Below, piece after piece: positions 16,729 through 25,331 of a stretch of 64,000 bases of DNA. This stretch comes from Caulobacter sp. Root655. GTDB lineage: Bacteria > Pseudomonadota > Alphaproteobacteria > Caulobacterales > Caulobacteraceae. The notes under the pieces are model-generated. The model made no database searches and had not been told where the DNA came from. It saw nothing but the letters and a program-made list of their open reading frames with translations. The DNA lies in the NCBI RefSeq assembly GCF_001427665.1, contig NZ_LMHC01000023.1, positions 408,024 through 472,023 of the forward strand, read 5' to 3'. The position numbers and the translations under genes were made by a program. Within the stretch, counting starts at the first letter, position 1, and each line of letters opens with the position of its first letter.

Positions 16729-17847
16729 ATGGCCGACACCGCCGCTTCCACTTCGAACCCCAACGGCCGCCGCCGCCAGCTGCTGACCGGCCTCGCCGCC
16801 GTGGTGGTGATCGGTATCGTGATCTGGGTGCTGTATGCCATTCTCATCGGGGGCAAGCACGTCGAGACCGACAACGCCTATGTCGGGGCCGACACCGCCC
16901 AGGTGACGCCGCTGATCAGCGGACCGGTCGCCAAGGTGCTGGTCTCCGAGACCCAGATCGTCGCCGCCGGCCAGCCACTGGTGGTGATCGACGACGCCGA
17001 CGCCCAGATCGCCGTGCTTTCGGCCCAGGCCGCGCTCGGCCAGGCCCAGCGCAAGGTGCAGGGCTACTTCGCCAGCGACACGGCCCTGGCCGGCCAGGTC
17101 GCGGCCCGTGACGCCGACATCGCCCGCGCCAACGCCACCGTGACCGGCGCCCAGGCCAGCCTCGAACAGGCCAGGATCGAGCTGTCCCGCCGCAAGGCCC
17201 TGTCGGAGTCCGGCGCGGTGTCGGGCGAGGAGCTGACCACCGCCCAGAGCCGCTTCACCAACGCCCAGTCGGCCCTGGTCGAAGCCCGCGCCGCCCAGGC
17301 CCAGGCCCTGGCCAGCCGCAACGCCGCCGAAGGCACGCGCGGCGTCAACACCGCCCTGATCTCCGGCCTTCCTGCCGGCAAGAACCCCGAGGTGGTCGCC
17401 GCCGAGGCCCGCCTGGCCAGCGCCCAACTGGCCCTGACCCGCACCGTGCTGCGCGCCCCGATCGCCGGCGTGGTCTCCAAGAAGAACGTCCAGGTCGGCC
17501 AGCAAATCCAGGTCGGCGCGCCGCTGATGTCCATTGTCCCGACCACCACCGCCTATGTCGACGCCAATTTCAAGGAAGTGCAGCTGGACAAGGTGGCCGT
17601 CGGCCAGCCGGTGACCCTGACGTCCGACCTCTATGGCGGCGGCGTGAAGTTCCACGGCAAGGTGGTCGGCCTGTCGGGCGGCACCGGCTCGGCCTTCTCG
17701 CTGATCCCGGCCCAGAACGCCTCGGGCAACTGGATCAAGGTGGTGCAGCGCCTCCCGGTGCGGATCGCCCTGGATCCGGCGGACCTGAAGAGCCACCCCC
17801 TGCGGGTCGGCCTGTCGATGAAGGCCGCCATCGACATCTCCAAGTAG
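16729..17847 (+). CDS. emrA: Membrane fusion protein, EmrA/HlyD family
   Basis: A 372-residue periplasmic adaptor. One inner-membrane anchor lies at about residues 18-41. The biotinyl-lipoyl halves follow (VETDNAYVGADTAQVTP and LRAPIAGVVSKKNVQVG), separated by a long coiled coil rich in Ala, Gln and Arg (about 95-200). The D-N-A-Y-V motif after the anchor is typical of EmrA. It links the EmrB transporter to the outer membrane channel encoded 56 bp upstream. Confidence 0.92.
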   Translation: MADTAASTSNPNGRRRQLLTGLAAVVVIGIVIWVLYAILIGGKHVETDNAYVGADTAQVTPLISGPVAKVLVSETQIVAAGQPLVVIDDADAQIAVLSAQAALGQAQRKVQGYFASDTALAGQVAARDADIARANATVTGAQASLEQARIELSRRKALSESGAVSGEELTTAQSRFTNAQSALVEARAAQAQALASRNAAEGTRGVNTALISGLPAGKNPEVVAAEARLASAQLALTRTVLRAPIAGVVSKKNVQVGQQIQVGAPLMSIVPTTTAYVDANFKEVQLDKVAVGQPVTLTSDLYGGGVKFHGKVVGLSGGTGSAFSLIPAQNASGNWIKVVQRLPVRIALDPADLKSHPLRVGLSMKAAIDISK

Positions 17848-17881
17848 CCCACCGGTTCAAGCCTGATCCAAGGAGCGCCGC

Positions 17882-19456
17882 ATGGCCGCCCAGGACTCCT
17901 CCCCCGCCGCCGGAGCCGCGTCGACCGGCCCAGCGCCGATGACCGGCATCCTGTTGGCCGTCACCTCGATCGCCCTGGCGCTGGGCACCTTCATGCAGGT
18001 GCTCGACAGCACCATCGCCAACGTCTCGATCCCGACCATCGCCGGCAATCTGGGGGTCAGCACCAGCCAGGGCACCTGGGTGATCACCTCGTTCGCGGTG
18101 GCCAACGGCGTCTCGGTGCCGCTGACCGGCTGGCTGATGGGCCGCTATGGGGTAGTCAAGACCTTCGTCGCCTCGGTGCTGCTGTTCACCCTGGCCTCGT
18201 TCCTGTGCGGCATCTCCTGGAACCTCTCGTCGCTGATCGGCTTCCGCATCCTGCAGGGCCTGGTCTCCGGTCCGATGATCCCGGGCTCGCAGGCCCTGCT
18301 GATCATGATCTTCCCGGCCAGCAAGCGCGGCACGGCTCTGGCCATCTGGTCGATGACCACCCTGGTGGCGCCGATCTGCGGCCCGATCCTGGGCGGCTAC
18401 ATCTCCGACAACCTGGCCTGGCCGTGGATCTTCCTGATCAATGTGCCCATCGGCCTGATCTGCGCCTTCCTGTGCTGGCGCGGCATGGCCACGCGCGAGA
18501 CGCCCACCCGTAAGGCGCCGATCGACACCACCGGCTTCATGCTGCTGCTGGTCTGGGTCGGCGCGCTGCAGGTGATGCTCGACACCGGCAAGGACGCCGA
18601 CTGGTTCAACTCGCCGGCCATCGTCGTCGAGACCCTGGTGGCGATCGTCGGCTTCATCGCCTGGGTGATCTGGGAACTGCACGAGAAGAACCCGATCGTC
18701 GACCTGTCGCTATTCAAGTCGAGGAACTTCACCCTGGGCGCCGTGGCGCTTTGTCTAGGCTATGCGGTGTTCTTCGGCAGCAACCTGCTGCAACCGCTGT
18801 GGCTGCAGACCCGGATGGGCTACATCGCCACCTGGGCCGGGCTCGTGGCCGCGCCGAGCGGCGTGGTGGCCGTGTTCCTGACCCCGTTCACGGCGCGTCT
18901 GATGCAGAAGGTCGACGCCCGCTGGATCGCCACCCTGTCGATGGTTGCCTTCGCCCTGTCGTTCTACATGCGCTCGGGCTTCACGCCGGGCGTCGACTTC
19001 AAGGCCCTGGTCTGGCCGATGCTGGTGCAAGGCGTGGCGATGAGCACCTTCTTCATCTCGATGGTCACCATCTCGCTGAACGGCGTGCCGCCGCACCAAC
19101 TGCCGTCGGCCTCGGGCCTGTCGAACTTTTCGCGGATCACCGCCGGCAGCTTCGCCGCCTCCCTGACCACCACGGTCTGGGATCGTAGCGAATCCCTGCA
19201 CCAGACGCGGATTTCGGAGACCATGGCGTCCAACGATCCAGCCTGGCTGGCGGCTCTGGAGCAGATGCAGGCTGCGGGGATGAGCCACGCCCAGGCCGTG
19301 GGCGCGGCGACCAGCCAGGTGATCAACCAGGCCTATCTGCTGGCCACCGTGGATTTCTTCCGCGCCTCGGCCTGGCTGACCGTGCTGCTGATCCCTGTCA
19401 TCTGGTTGACCAACAAAGCCATGAGCGGCGGCGGGGCCCCCGCGGCCGCCGACTAG
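17882..19456 (+). CDS. emrB: Multidrug MFS transporter, DHA2/EmrB family
   Basis: A 524-residue proton-driven exporter with about 14 membrane segments. Family marks are the motif-C region (LDSTIANVSIPTIAG), WVITSFAVANGV, the motif-A loop GWLMGRYGVVK and GPILGGYISDNLAWPWIF. The N-terminus is a short cytoplasmic Ala/Ser-rich stretch. The RBS AAGGAG precedes the ATG. It lies 35 bp after emrA and is the last gene of the operon, which ends in the terminator at 19482-19523. Substrates are probably hydrophobic drugs or plant phenolics. Confidence 0.92.
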   Translation: MAAQDSSPAAGAASTGPAPMTGILLAVTSIALALGTFMQVLDSTIANVSIPTIAGNLGVSTSQGTWVITSFAVANGVSVPLTGWLMGRYGVVKTFVASVLLFTLASFLCGISWNLSSLIGFRILQGLVSGPMIPGSQALLIMIFPASKRGTALAIWSMTTLVAPICGPILGGYISDNLAWPWIFLINVPIGLICAFLCWRGMATRETPTRKAPIDTTGFMLLLVWVGALQVMLDTGKDADWFNSPAIVVETLVAIVGFIAWVIWELHEKNPIVDLSLFKSRNFTLGAVALCLGYAVFFGSNLLQPLWLQTRMGYIATWAGLVAAPSGVVAVFLTPFTARLMQKVDARWIATLSMVAFALSFYMRSGFTPGVDFKALVWPMLVQGVAMSTFFISMVTISLNGVPPHQLPSASGLSNFSRITAGSFAASLTTTVWDRSESLHQTRISETMASNDPAWLAALEQMQAAGMSHAQAVGAATSQVINQAYLLATVDFFRASAWLTVLLIPVIWLTNKAMSGGGAPAAAD

Positions 19457-19481
19457 CCCTCCCGGTCGGGACGCTACCCTT

Positions 19482-19523
19482 CCTTCTCGACGGCGCTTAA
19501 GATGGCGCCGTCGAGAAGGTTTT
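19482..19523 (+). terminator. Intrinsic terminator of the efflux operon
   Basis: A perfect 15-bp stem (19482-19496 with 19505-19519) closes an 8-nt loop and is followed by TTTT. The right arm contains the AGAAGG that would serve as ribosome site for the GntR gene starting at 19531, so transcripts that read through would have that site paired. Confidence 0.85.
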
Positions 19524-19530
19524 GAGTAAG

Positions 19531-20301
19531 ATGACGACACCGGCAGCCAATCCCCTACGCCTCTACCAGCGGGTGGCCGCGGCGATCGGCCAGGCCATCG
19601 CCGACGGACGCTATCAGCCAGGTCAGCGCCTGGCCTCCGAACGCGACCTGGCCGAGGAATTCGGCGTCAGCCGCCCCACCGTTCGCCGTGCCGTGATCGC
19701 CCTGGAGATGCGCGGCCAGCTCGAGGCCAAGCAGGGGTCGGGGGTCTATGTCCGCCAGCCTGGCCCGCCGCCGCCCGTCACGCGGGATCTGGACATCGGC
19801 GCCTTCGACCAGGCCGAAGCCCGCCGCCTGTTCGAAGGTGAAGCCGCCGCCCTGGCCGCCACCCTGATCACCGACGAGGAACTGGTCTATCTGGAGACCC
19901 TGGTGGCCGAGATGAACAGCGAGGAGTCGACCAAGGAGCAGAGCGAGCTCGCCGACCGCCAGTTCCACATCACCATCGCCCAGGCCACCCGCAACAGCGC
20001 CATCGTCCGGGTGGTCGAGAACACCTGGGACCTGCGCTACAAGTCGCGCCTGTGCATGCAGATGCTGGAAAAGGCCCGGCACGTGCGCAAGCGGCCGCTG
20101 AACGACGAGCACCAGGACATTATCGAGTCTCTGCGCACCCGCGACCCCAAGGCGGCGCGGGCGGCGATGCAGACCCATCTGGGCGGCCTGATCGAGAACC
20201 TGCTGCTGACCGCCGAACTGGAGGCCATGGAGCAGACCCGCGAACGCCTGGCCACCAAGCGCGAGGAAATCGCGCTGCGGGCGGCCAGCGCGGCGAAGTA
20301 G
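19531..20301 (+). CDS. GntR regulator, FadR subfamily (first of two)
   Basis: A 256-residue regulator. The winged helix is at about residues 10-75 (ERDLAEEFGVSRPTVRRAVIALEMRGQLE, then GSGVYV). An FCD ligand domain with the conserved acidic/His pattern (RQFHITIAQATRN) follows. ATG 19531 is chosen; a TTG at 19522 is in frame but too close to AGAAGG. Its closest relative in the window is the GntR at 24504, the same layout throughout. Together they flank a polysaccharide locus, so an uronate is the likely inducer. Both probably bind the TGGTnnnACCA sites at 22835 and 23017. Confidence 0.88.
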   Translation: MTTPAANPLRLYQRVAAAIGQAIADGRYQPGQRLASERDLAEEFGVSRPTVRRAVIALEMRGQLEAKQGSGVYVRQPGPPPPVTRDLDIGAFDQAEARRLFEGEAAALAATLITDEELVYLETLVAEMNSEESTKEQSELADRQFHITIAQATRNSAIVRVVENTWDLRYKSRLCMQMLEKARHVRKRPLNDEHQDIIESLRTRDPKAARAAMQTHLGGLIENLLLTAELEAMEQTRERLATKREEIALRAASAAK

Positions 20302-20310
20302 CTCTCCACG

Positions 20311-20343
20311 AAAAAAAGGCCGGATCCGCGAACGGATCCGGCC
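20311..20343 (-). terminator. Intrinsic terminator of the TonB receptor gene
   Basis: On the minus strand a perfect 11-bp stem (20333-20343 with 20318-20328) closes a 4-nt loop and is followed by seven T. It lies 21 bp after the receptor stop and also sits just past the stop of the convergent GntR gene. Confidence 0.9.
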
Positions 20344-20364
20344 ACAGGGGGGATGTTTGCCGGC

Positions 20365-22773
20365 CTAGAAGTTCACGTCCAGACGCGCGCCGAAGTAGCG
20401 GAAGGCGTCACGGCCGGGGAACCAGGTCTTGCCCTGGGCCACCACGCCCGGCGCGCTGTAGCCGGACGTGCCGTTGCCCAGGCCCTGGGCGTAGCGCTTG
20501 TCGAACAGGTTGTTGGCGAAGGCGGTCAGCTTGTACTTGCCCTCGCGGTCGGCGATGCCGAGGTTCATGTCGACGATGCTGTAGGCCTTCTGCACCGTGC
20601 GGGGATCCTGGTTCAGCGAGAAGTTGATGTCGTCCTGCCAGCGCACGGTGGCGCCGACGAAGGCCTTGAAGGGCACGTTCTCCGGCAGGTCGATGTCGTA
20701 CTGGCCGCCGACGCTGAACTTGTACTTGGGCACGTTGTTCAGGCGCTTGCCCTTCAGGTTCTGCACCCGGCCGTTGGTGGTCGCGGTGCGGTAGCATTCG
20801 CCCGGGGCGCCGACATAGCCGGCGGGCTGGAGCGGAAGGTCGGCCACGGCGGGTTGGCTGCCGTTACAGGGGCCGTTCGGGAAATCGACCACCGTCGCGT
20901 CGGTGTAGGCGAAGGCCCCGTTCAGGCGGAAGTTCTTGGTGATCCGCGCCACGCCGTCCAGCTCCAGACCCTGGGTGCGAAGTTGGCCGACGCTGTTGAG
21001 GAAGGTCAGGAAGGTGCCGTCCGGCAGGAACGAGGTCACCGAGGTCTGGAAGCCCTTGTAGTCGGCCCGGAACACGGTGGCGTTGAAATAGACCCGACGG
21101 TCCAGCAGGCTGCTCTTGAAGCCCAACTCGTAGTTCTTGGCCGTTTCCGGCGGTACCGGCATGTTCGCCGCGACCCGGGCGTCGAAGGTGCTGACCAGGT
21201 CGTAGGCCTGGCCCTTGTAGCCCGTCGAATAGGTGGCGAAGGTCATGATGTCCGGCGTCCACTTGTACTGGACCCCGACCTTGCCGGTCACCGCGTCGTC
21301 CTGGTTGGCGCCGCTGAATTCCTGGACGGTGGTCGCCGCGCCGGGCGTGGTGCTGGCGAAGATCGTCTTGTGGAAATTGTAGTCGATCTTCTGGCGGTTG
21401 ACCCGCGCGCCGCCGGTCAAGCTGAGCTTGTCGGTCAGGTCGAAGGTGGCGTTGGCGTAGGCCGAGTAGTTCTCGTTGGTGCTTTCGGCCAGATAGCGCG
21501 CCAGCTGCAGCACCGGGCCACGGTTGAGATAGCGATCCAGTTCGTTGCGGGCGTACCAGAGGCCGGCCACGTAGCGCAGGCGGGTGTCGCCCGGAGAGGT
21601 GAGGCGGAACTCCTGGGTCACCGACTTGGCGTGGAAATAGCCGTTGATCACGGCGCCGCTGTTGATCCCCGACGGGTTTGCGACCGGGAAGCCGATCAGG
21701 AACGGCACGTCGGTGCCGTCGATATCTTGGAAGTCGGTCATCTTCCAGCGATCCATCGAGGAGATCGACGAGAAGGTGTGAGCTTTCAGCGGCGAGGTGT
21801 CGCCGAAATTGTAGTCGAGGCGGGCGGTCGCGCCGAACACCTCGGAATTGCCGCCGCCGATGCGGTCGTCGGCCCGGATGAAGTGGTTGTTCTTGTCGAA
21901 CGTGATCCCGCGCAGGGTGGTCGTGGCGGGGAAGCCCGGTTCGCCCTGATAGAACAGTCCCGGCGTCAGCTCGGTGATCGCGCTGGCGCAGCAGCTGGAG
22001 ACGTTGTGGTTGAAGCGCGGCGCCAAGCTCAGGGTCAGGTTCTCGGTCGGGGTCCACTCGATCTTGGCGGTGGCGGTCAAGCCCGAGCTGCCGTTGACGT
22101 TCTTGCCGGTGGTCAGGTTCTTGAGATTGCCGTCGTAGTCGCTCTTCGAAACCGTCAGGCGTACCCGGACGTCATCGTTGATCGGGCCCGTGACCGTGAA
22201 GCCGGCGCGCTTTTCGCCGTCGTCGGTGGTCAGGATCATCGACTTGCCGCCGAACTCGCGTGCCGGGGCGGCGGTGACGATGTTGAGCACGCCGGCGATG
22301 GCGCTCTTGCCGAACAGCGTGCTCTGCGGGCCGCGCAGCACTTCCACCCGCTCGACGTCGATCAGGTCCTTGAAGGCCGCGGCCTGGAAGCCGATCGGCA
22401 CGTCGTCGATGACCACCGCGACATCGGACTCGACGGCGATGCCATTCGAGAACGTGCCGATGCCGCGCATCTTGATGCTGAAATTGCCCGGCTGCGAGCC
22501 GTAGTCGATCGATATGGCCGGTGACAGCTTCACCACGTCGCCCAGTTCGCGGACGTTGTTGCGGTCGATGACGTCCTGGGTCAGGGCGGTGACCGACACC
22601 GGCACATCCTGCAGGCGCTCGGCGCGCTTGGTGGAGGTGACGATGATCTCCTCGAGCTGGGCCGAGGCTTCGCCCCCGCCCGACTGAGCCTGAGCGTAGG
22701 CGCCGCCCGACGTGAGAGCGCCGACCGCGAGCACGGCCGTAGACGCCAACAACAGACGCTGGATCTTTCTCAT
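20365..22773 (-). CDS. TonB-dependent receptor
   Basis: An 802-residue outer membrane receptor that imports large ligands using TonB energy. It has a signal peptide (cleavage after AYA-QA, about residue 28), a TonB box (EEIIVTSTKRAE), a plug domain to about residue 170 (DVPVSVTALTQDVI; RVEVLRGPQSTLFGKSAIAG), a 22-strand barrel, and a C-terminal Phe (RLDVNF). The size suits the FecA/CirA-like class common in Caulobacter. Beside GH105 and DUF4861 genes it probably imports pectin-derived oligosaccharides. A promoter and a GntR operator lie upstream, and a strong terminator follows. Confidence 0.93.
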   Translation of the reverse strand: MRKIQRLLLASTAVLAVGALTSGGAYAQAQSGGGEASAQLEEIIVTSTKRAERLQDVPVSVTALTQDVIDRNNVRELGDVVKLSPAISIDYGSQPGNFSIKMRGIGTFSNGIAVESDVAVVIDDVPIGFQAAAFKDLIDVERVEVLRGPQSTLFGKSAIAGVLNIVTAAPAREFGGKSMILTTDDGEKRAGFTVTGPINDDVRVRLTVSKSDYDGNLKNLTTGKNVNGSSGLTATAKIEWTPTENLTLSLAPRFNHNVSSCCASAITELTPGLFYQGEPGFPATTTLRGITFDKNNHFIRADDRIGGGNSEVFGATARLDYNFGDTSPLKAHTFSSISSMDRWKMTDFQDIDGTDVPFLIGFPVANPSGINSGAVINGYFHAKSVTQEFRLTSPGDTRLRYVAGLWYARNELDRYLNRGPVLQLARYLAESTNENYSAYANATFDLTDKLSLTGGARVNRQKIDYNFHKTIFASTTPGAATTVQEFSGANQDDAVTGKVGVQYKWTPDIMTFATYSTGYKGQAYDLVSTFDARVAANMPVPPETAKNYELGFKSSLLDRRVYFNATVFRADYKGFQTSVTSFLPDGTFLTFLNSVGQLRTQGLELDGVARITKNFRLNGAFAYTDATVVDFPNGPCNGSQPAVADLPLQPAGYVGAPGECYRTATTNGRVQNLKGKRLNNVPKYKFSVGGQYDIDLPENVPFKAFVGATVRWQDDINFSLNQDPRTVQKAYSIVDMNLGIADREGKYKLTAFANNLFDKRYAQGLGNGTSGYSAPGVVAQGKTWFPGRDAFRYFGARLDVNF

Positions 22774-22834
22774 AGCTTCCTTCGCTTCCCCGCAAGCGCC
22801 GAGCCGGTTGGTCCGGTCGATGAACGGCGCCTAA

Positions 22835-22849
22835 TTTGGTAAGACCAAA
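22835..22849. promoter_or_regulatory. GntR/FadR-type operator of the TonB receptor gene
   Basis: TTTGGTAAGACCAAA has two perfect 6-bp half-sites around 3 bp and contains the FadR-family core TGGTnnnACCA. It abuts or overlaps the -10 region of the minus-strand promoter (boxes at 22877-22849), an ideal place for repression. Confidence 0.75.
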
Positions 22850-22877
22850 AATGGCTACCGGCGCAGCAAATTGTCAA
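22849..22877 (-). promoter_or_regulatory. Promoter of the TonB receptor gene
   Basis: A perfect TTGACA -35 (22877 to 22872 on the minus strand), a 17-bp spacer and a poor -10 (CCATTT, 22854 to 22849). A start near 22842 would leave a 69-nt leader. The operator begins at the -10. Confidence 0.5.
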
Positions 22878-23016
22878 GTAGGTATGAAAATCAAGGTCAC
22901 CTTCCGATAAGATATTGAAATTTCTAACTTTAAATCTTGACCTTTGGCGACGATCGATCATTGGCTTTGTGAATTTCGTTAGTTCATGGTCATTTAGCTT
23001 TGCGACTTATCGGTTA

Positions 23017-23031
23017 ATTGGTAATACCAAT
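23017..23031. promoter_or_regulatory. GntR/FadR-type operator on the plus-strand side
   Basis: ATTGGTAATACCAAT is a perfect 6-3-6 palindrome with the same TGGTnnnACCA core as the site at 22835. It lies 253 bp before the GH105 start. The stretch between the two sites, about 22850-23016, is notably AT-rich, which suits a shared divergent promoter region. Confidence 0.75.
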
Positions 23032-23054
23032 CTGATCACGCAAATGAGAGGCGC

Positions 23055-23236
23055 ATGAAACAGGTTCGCGATCGCATCGGCGGCGATATTCACCCGCTCG
23101 CCGCCTTCGCCTGCCCCACAACGGTCGCGATGACGGACGGCATGGCACGGTCGACTACCGCTTCGTCTGGTCGATGGGCGGCGAAAACCTCGATTTCGAC
23201 GACATGGGTACGCTGGCGTTGGCGCAACTGCGCTGA
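23055..23236 (+). pseudogene. Possible frameshifted short gene
   Basis: After GAGAGGCGC, ATG 23055 opens a frame that reads sensibly for about 25 residues (MKQVRDRIGGDIHPLAAFAC). Downstream a different frame reads DYRFVWSMGGENLDFDDMG and ends at TGA 23236, with a more protein-like composition than the first frame at that point. The total length of 182 bp is not a multiple of three, so one frameshift would join them. It could also be an untranslated leader. No family was recognised. Confidence 0.25.
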
Positions 23237-23283
23237 ACCGGTCCAAACCGGCCGATAAAAACAAGAACGACCTGGGAGACAAG

Positions 23284-24462
23284 ATGATGCTGCGACGCCT
23301 GTTGGGAACGCTTTTGGCGACCGTGGCCGTGATGGGCCCGCTCGGGGCCTGCGCGGCGACGCCGGCCAAGCCCGTCGCGACCGCCCAGGCCTCGGCCCTG
23401 ACCGAGGCCGCCCGCGTGGCCGACTGGCAGCTGAGCCACATGGACAATTTCGACTACATCCCGACCTCGCAGTTCCGACACGACACCGAGGCGCCGCGCG
23501 ACTGGGTTCAGGCGGCGTTCTATATCGGCCTGACCGCCTTCGCCGACGCCTCCAAGCAGCCCAAGTACGCCGAGGCGATCATCGCCCACGGTCAGGCCGA
23601 AAGCTGGGGTTTCGACCATCGGCCGCGCCACGGCGACGCCGACGCCACGGGCGCGGTCTGGGTGTGGGCAGCCGCCCGCACCCACGATCCGGCCAAGCTG
23701 GTCCCGGTTCGCGCCCGCTTCGACGCGGTGCTGGCCGATCCCTCGACGGTCGACCTGGGCTTCGAGGCCAAGCCTCCGGAAGGCGGCCAGCCCTATTGCC
23801 AGGCCCGCTGGTGCTGGAGCGACGCCCTGTTCATGGCCCCGCCCGTCTGGGTCGCCCTGTCGAAGGAGACCCAGGATCCGCGATACCTGGCCCACGCCGA
23901 CAGCGAGTTCTGGGCGGCGACCGACCTGCTCTACGACAAGGACGAACACCTGTATTTCCGCGACAGCCGGTTCATCGCCCAGCGCAGCCCGGCCGGTCAG
24001 AAGATCTTCTGGGGTCGCGGCAACGGCTGGGCCTATGCCGGTGTCGTTCGAATCCTGCAAGACCTGCCCAAGGACCATCCCAGCCGACCGCGCTACGAGG
24101 CGCTGTTCAGGCAGATGTCCGCCAGGATCGTCACCCTGCAGGGCGAACAGGGCTATTGGCCCGTCTCGCTGCTGGAACCGCAGAAGACGCCCGAGACCAG
24201 CGGCACCGGCTTCTTCGTCTATGGCCTGGCCTGGGGCGTGAACCACGGCCTGCTGCCGGCGGTGCAATACCGTCCGACGGTCGATCGCGGATGGAAAGCC
24301 CTGACGGCGGCGATCGAGCCGAACGGCAAGCTGGGCTGGGTGCAGCGGGTCGGCGCCGCGCCCGACACGGTGGGTCCGGACGACACCCAGCTCTACGGCG
24401 TCGGCGCATTCCTGCTGGCGGCCAGCGAGGTGTCCAGATTGCCGCCGGCCGGCAAGCGGTAA
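23284..24462 (+). CDS. GH105-type unsaturated uronyl hydrolase (lipoprotein)
   Basis: A 392-residue enzyme of the Glyco_hydro_88 fold, which removes unsaturated galacturonic or glucuronic residues left by polysaccharide lyases. Motifs are WCWSDALFMAPP with the catalytic Asp at about residue 180, FWGRGNGWAYAG and the substrate-pocket ETSGTGFFVYGLAWG. The N-terminus has a hydrophobic signal and a lipobox-like LGAC (Cys23), so it is probably lipid-anchored in the periplasm. GGGAG precedes the ATG. It is the first clear gene of a plus-strand run controlled from the operator at 23017. Confidence 0.88.
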   Translation: MMLRRLLGTLLATVAVMGPLGACAATPAKPVATAQASALTEAARVADWQLSHMDNFDYIPTSQFRHDTEAPRDWVQAAFYIGLTAFADASKQPKYAEAIIAHGQAESWGFDHRPRHGDADATGAVWVWAAARTHDPAKLVPVRARFDAVLADPSTVDLGFEAKPPEGGQPYCQARWCWSDALFMAPPVWVALSKETQDPRYLAHADSEFWAATDLLYDKDEHLYFRDSRFIAQRSPAGQKIFWGRGNGWAYAGVVRILQDLPKDHPSRPRYEALFRQMSARIVTLQGEQGYWPVSLLEPQKTPETSGTGFFVYGLAWGVNHGLLPAVQYRPTVDRGWKALTAAIEPNGKLGWVQRVGAAPDTVGPDDTQLYGVGAFLLAASEVSRLPPAGKR

Positions 24463-24503
24463 CGCTGTTTGCCCCGCCGTCCGCCCCCGCTAGGATGATC
24501 GAC

Positions 24504-25262
24504 ATGACCACCGGCGCCGCAGATTCCCAGAAGCTCTACCAGCAGATCGCCCGGGCGATCTCGACCGCCATCAGCGATGGCCGCTACGGACCGGGCGACA
24601 AGCTGCCGTCCGAACGCGAACTGGCTGATGACTTCGGCGTCAGTCGCCCGACCATCCGCGATGCGATGATCGCTCTGGAGTTCCAGGGCCTGGTCGAGGC
24701 GCGGCAAGGGTCGGGCGTCTATGTCAACGCCTCCGCGCCGGTCGCCGAGGACGTCGCCGAACTGGAGGTCGGCCCCCTGGAACTGACCGAGGCGCGACGC
24801 CTGTTCGAGGGCGAGGCCTGCGCCCTGTCGGCCGCGACCGTCACCGACGAACATCTGGCCCACCTCGACCATGTCGTGGGCCAGATGGCGCGCAGCTTCG
24901 CCCCCGACGAGGTCGAGCGCCTGGAGCAGGAATTCCACCTGGCCATCGCCCGCGCCACGGGCAACGCCGCGATCGAGTCCGGCGTCGAGGACCTGTGGAC
25001 CCTGCGCCAGCAGTCGCCGGCCTGCGTCGCCATGCTGCGCCGGGCCCGCGCCAACGGAGCCGGCGATTTCGTCGAGGAGCACCGCCAGATCGTCAACGCC
25101 CTGCGCGAACGCGATCCCAAGGCGGCGCGCCAGGCGATCCACGTCCACCTGGCCCAGGTGATCGACGACCTGCTGGCGGTGGCCGAACTCGACGCCCTGC
25201 AACAGACCCGCCAGAAGATGGCCGATCAGCGCCGCGAACTGGCCCGCCGCACCGAGATCTGA
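24504..25262 (+). CDS. GntR regulator, FadR subfamily (second of two)
   Basis: A 252-residue paralog of the GntR at 19531. It has a winged helix at about residues 10-75 (SERELADDFGVSRPTIRDAM; GSGVYV), then an FCD domain (EFHLAIARATGN; EEHRQIVNAL). Both share RRLFEGEA after the linker and RDPKAAR near the end. ATG 24504 has AGGA at 24492-24495 with good spacing; an ATG at 24495 is also in frame. The gene lies between GH105 and DUF4861, so it probably senses the product of this pathway. Confidence 0.88.
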   Translation: MTTGAADSQKLYQQIARAISTAISDGRYGPGDKLPSERELADDFGVSRPTIRDAMIALEFQGLVEARQGSGVYVNASAPVAEDVAELEVGPLELTEARRLFEGEACALSAATVTDEHLAHLDHVVGQMARSFAPDEVERLEQEFHLAIARATGNAAIESGVEDLWTLRQQSPACVAMLRRARANGAGDFVEEHRQIVNALRERDPKAARQAIHVHLAQVIDDLLAVAELDALQQTRQKMADQRRELARRTEI

Positions 25263-25331
25263 GCCCTCCCCGCCCGCCTCCAATTCGGCCTGTCCGCCGC
25301 CTGCCGGCAAGGCCAGAAACGAGATCGCCCG

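Noticed and set aside
20353..22524. 723-residue plus-strand ORF opposite the TonB receptor
   Set aside because: Composition (Val, Gly, Arg, Ala, His) is typical of the antisense of a high-GC gene. The minus strand has a signal peptide, TonB box, plug and terminal Phe.
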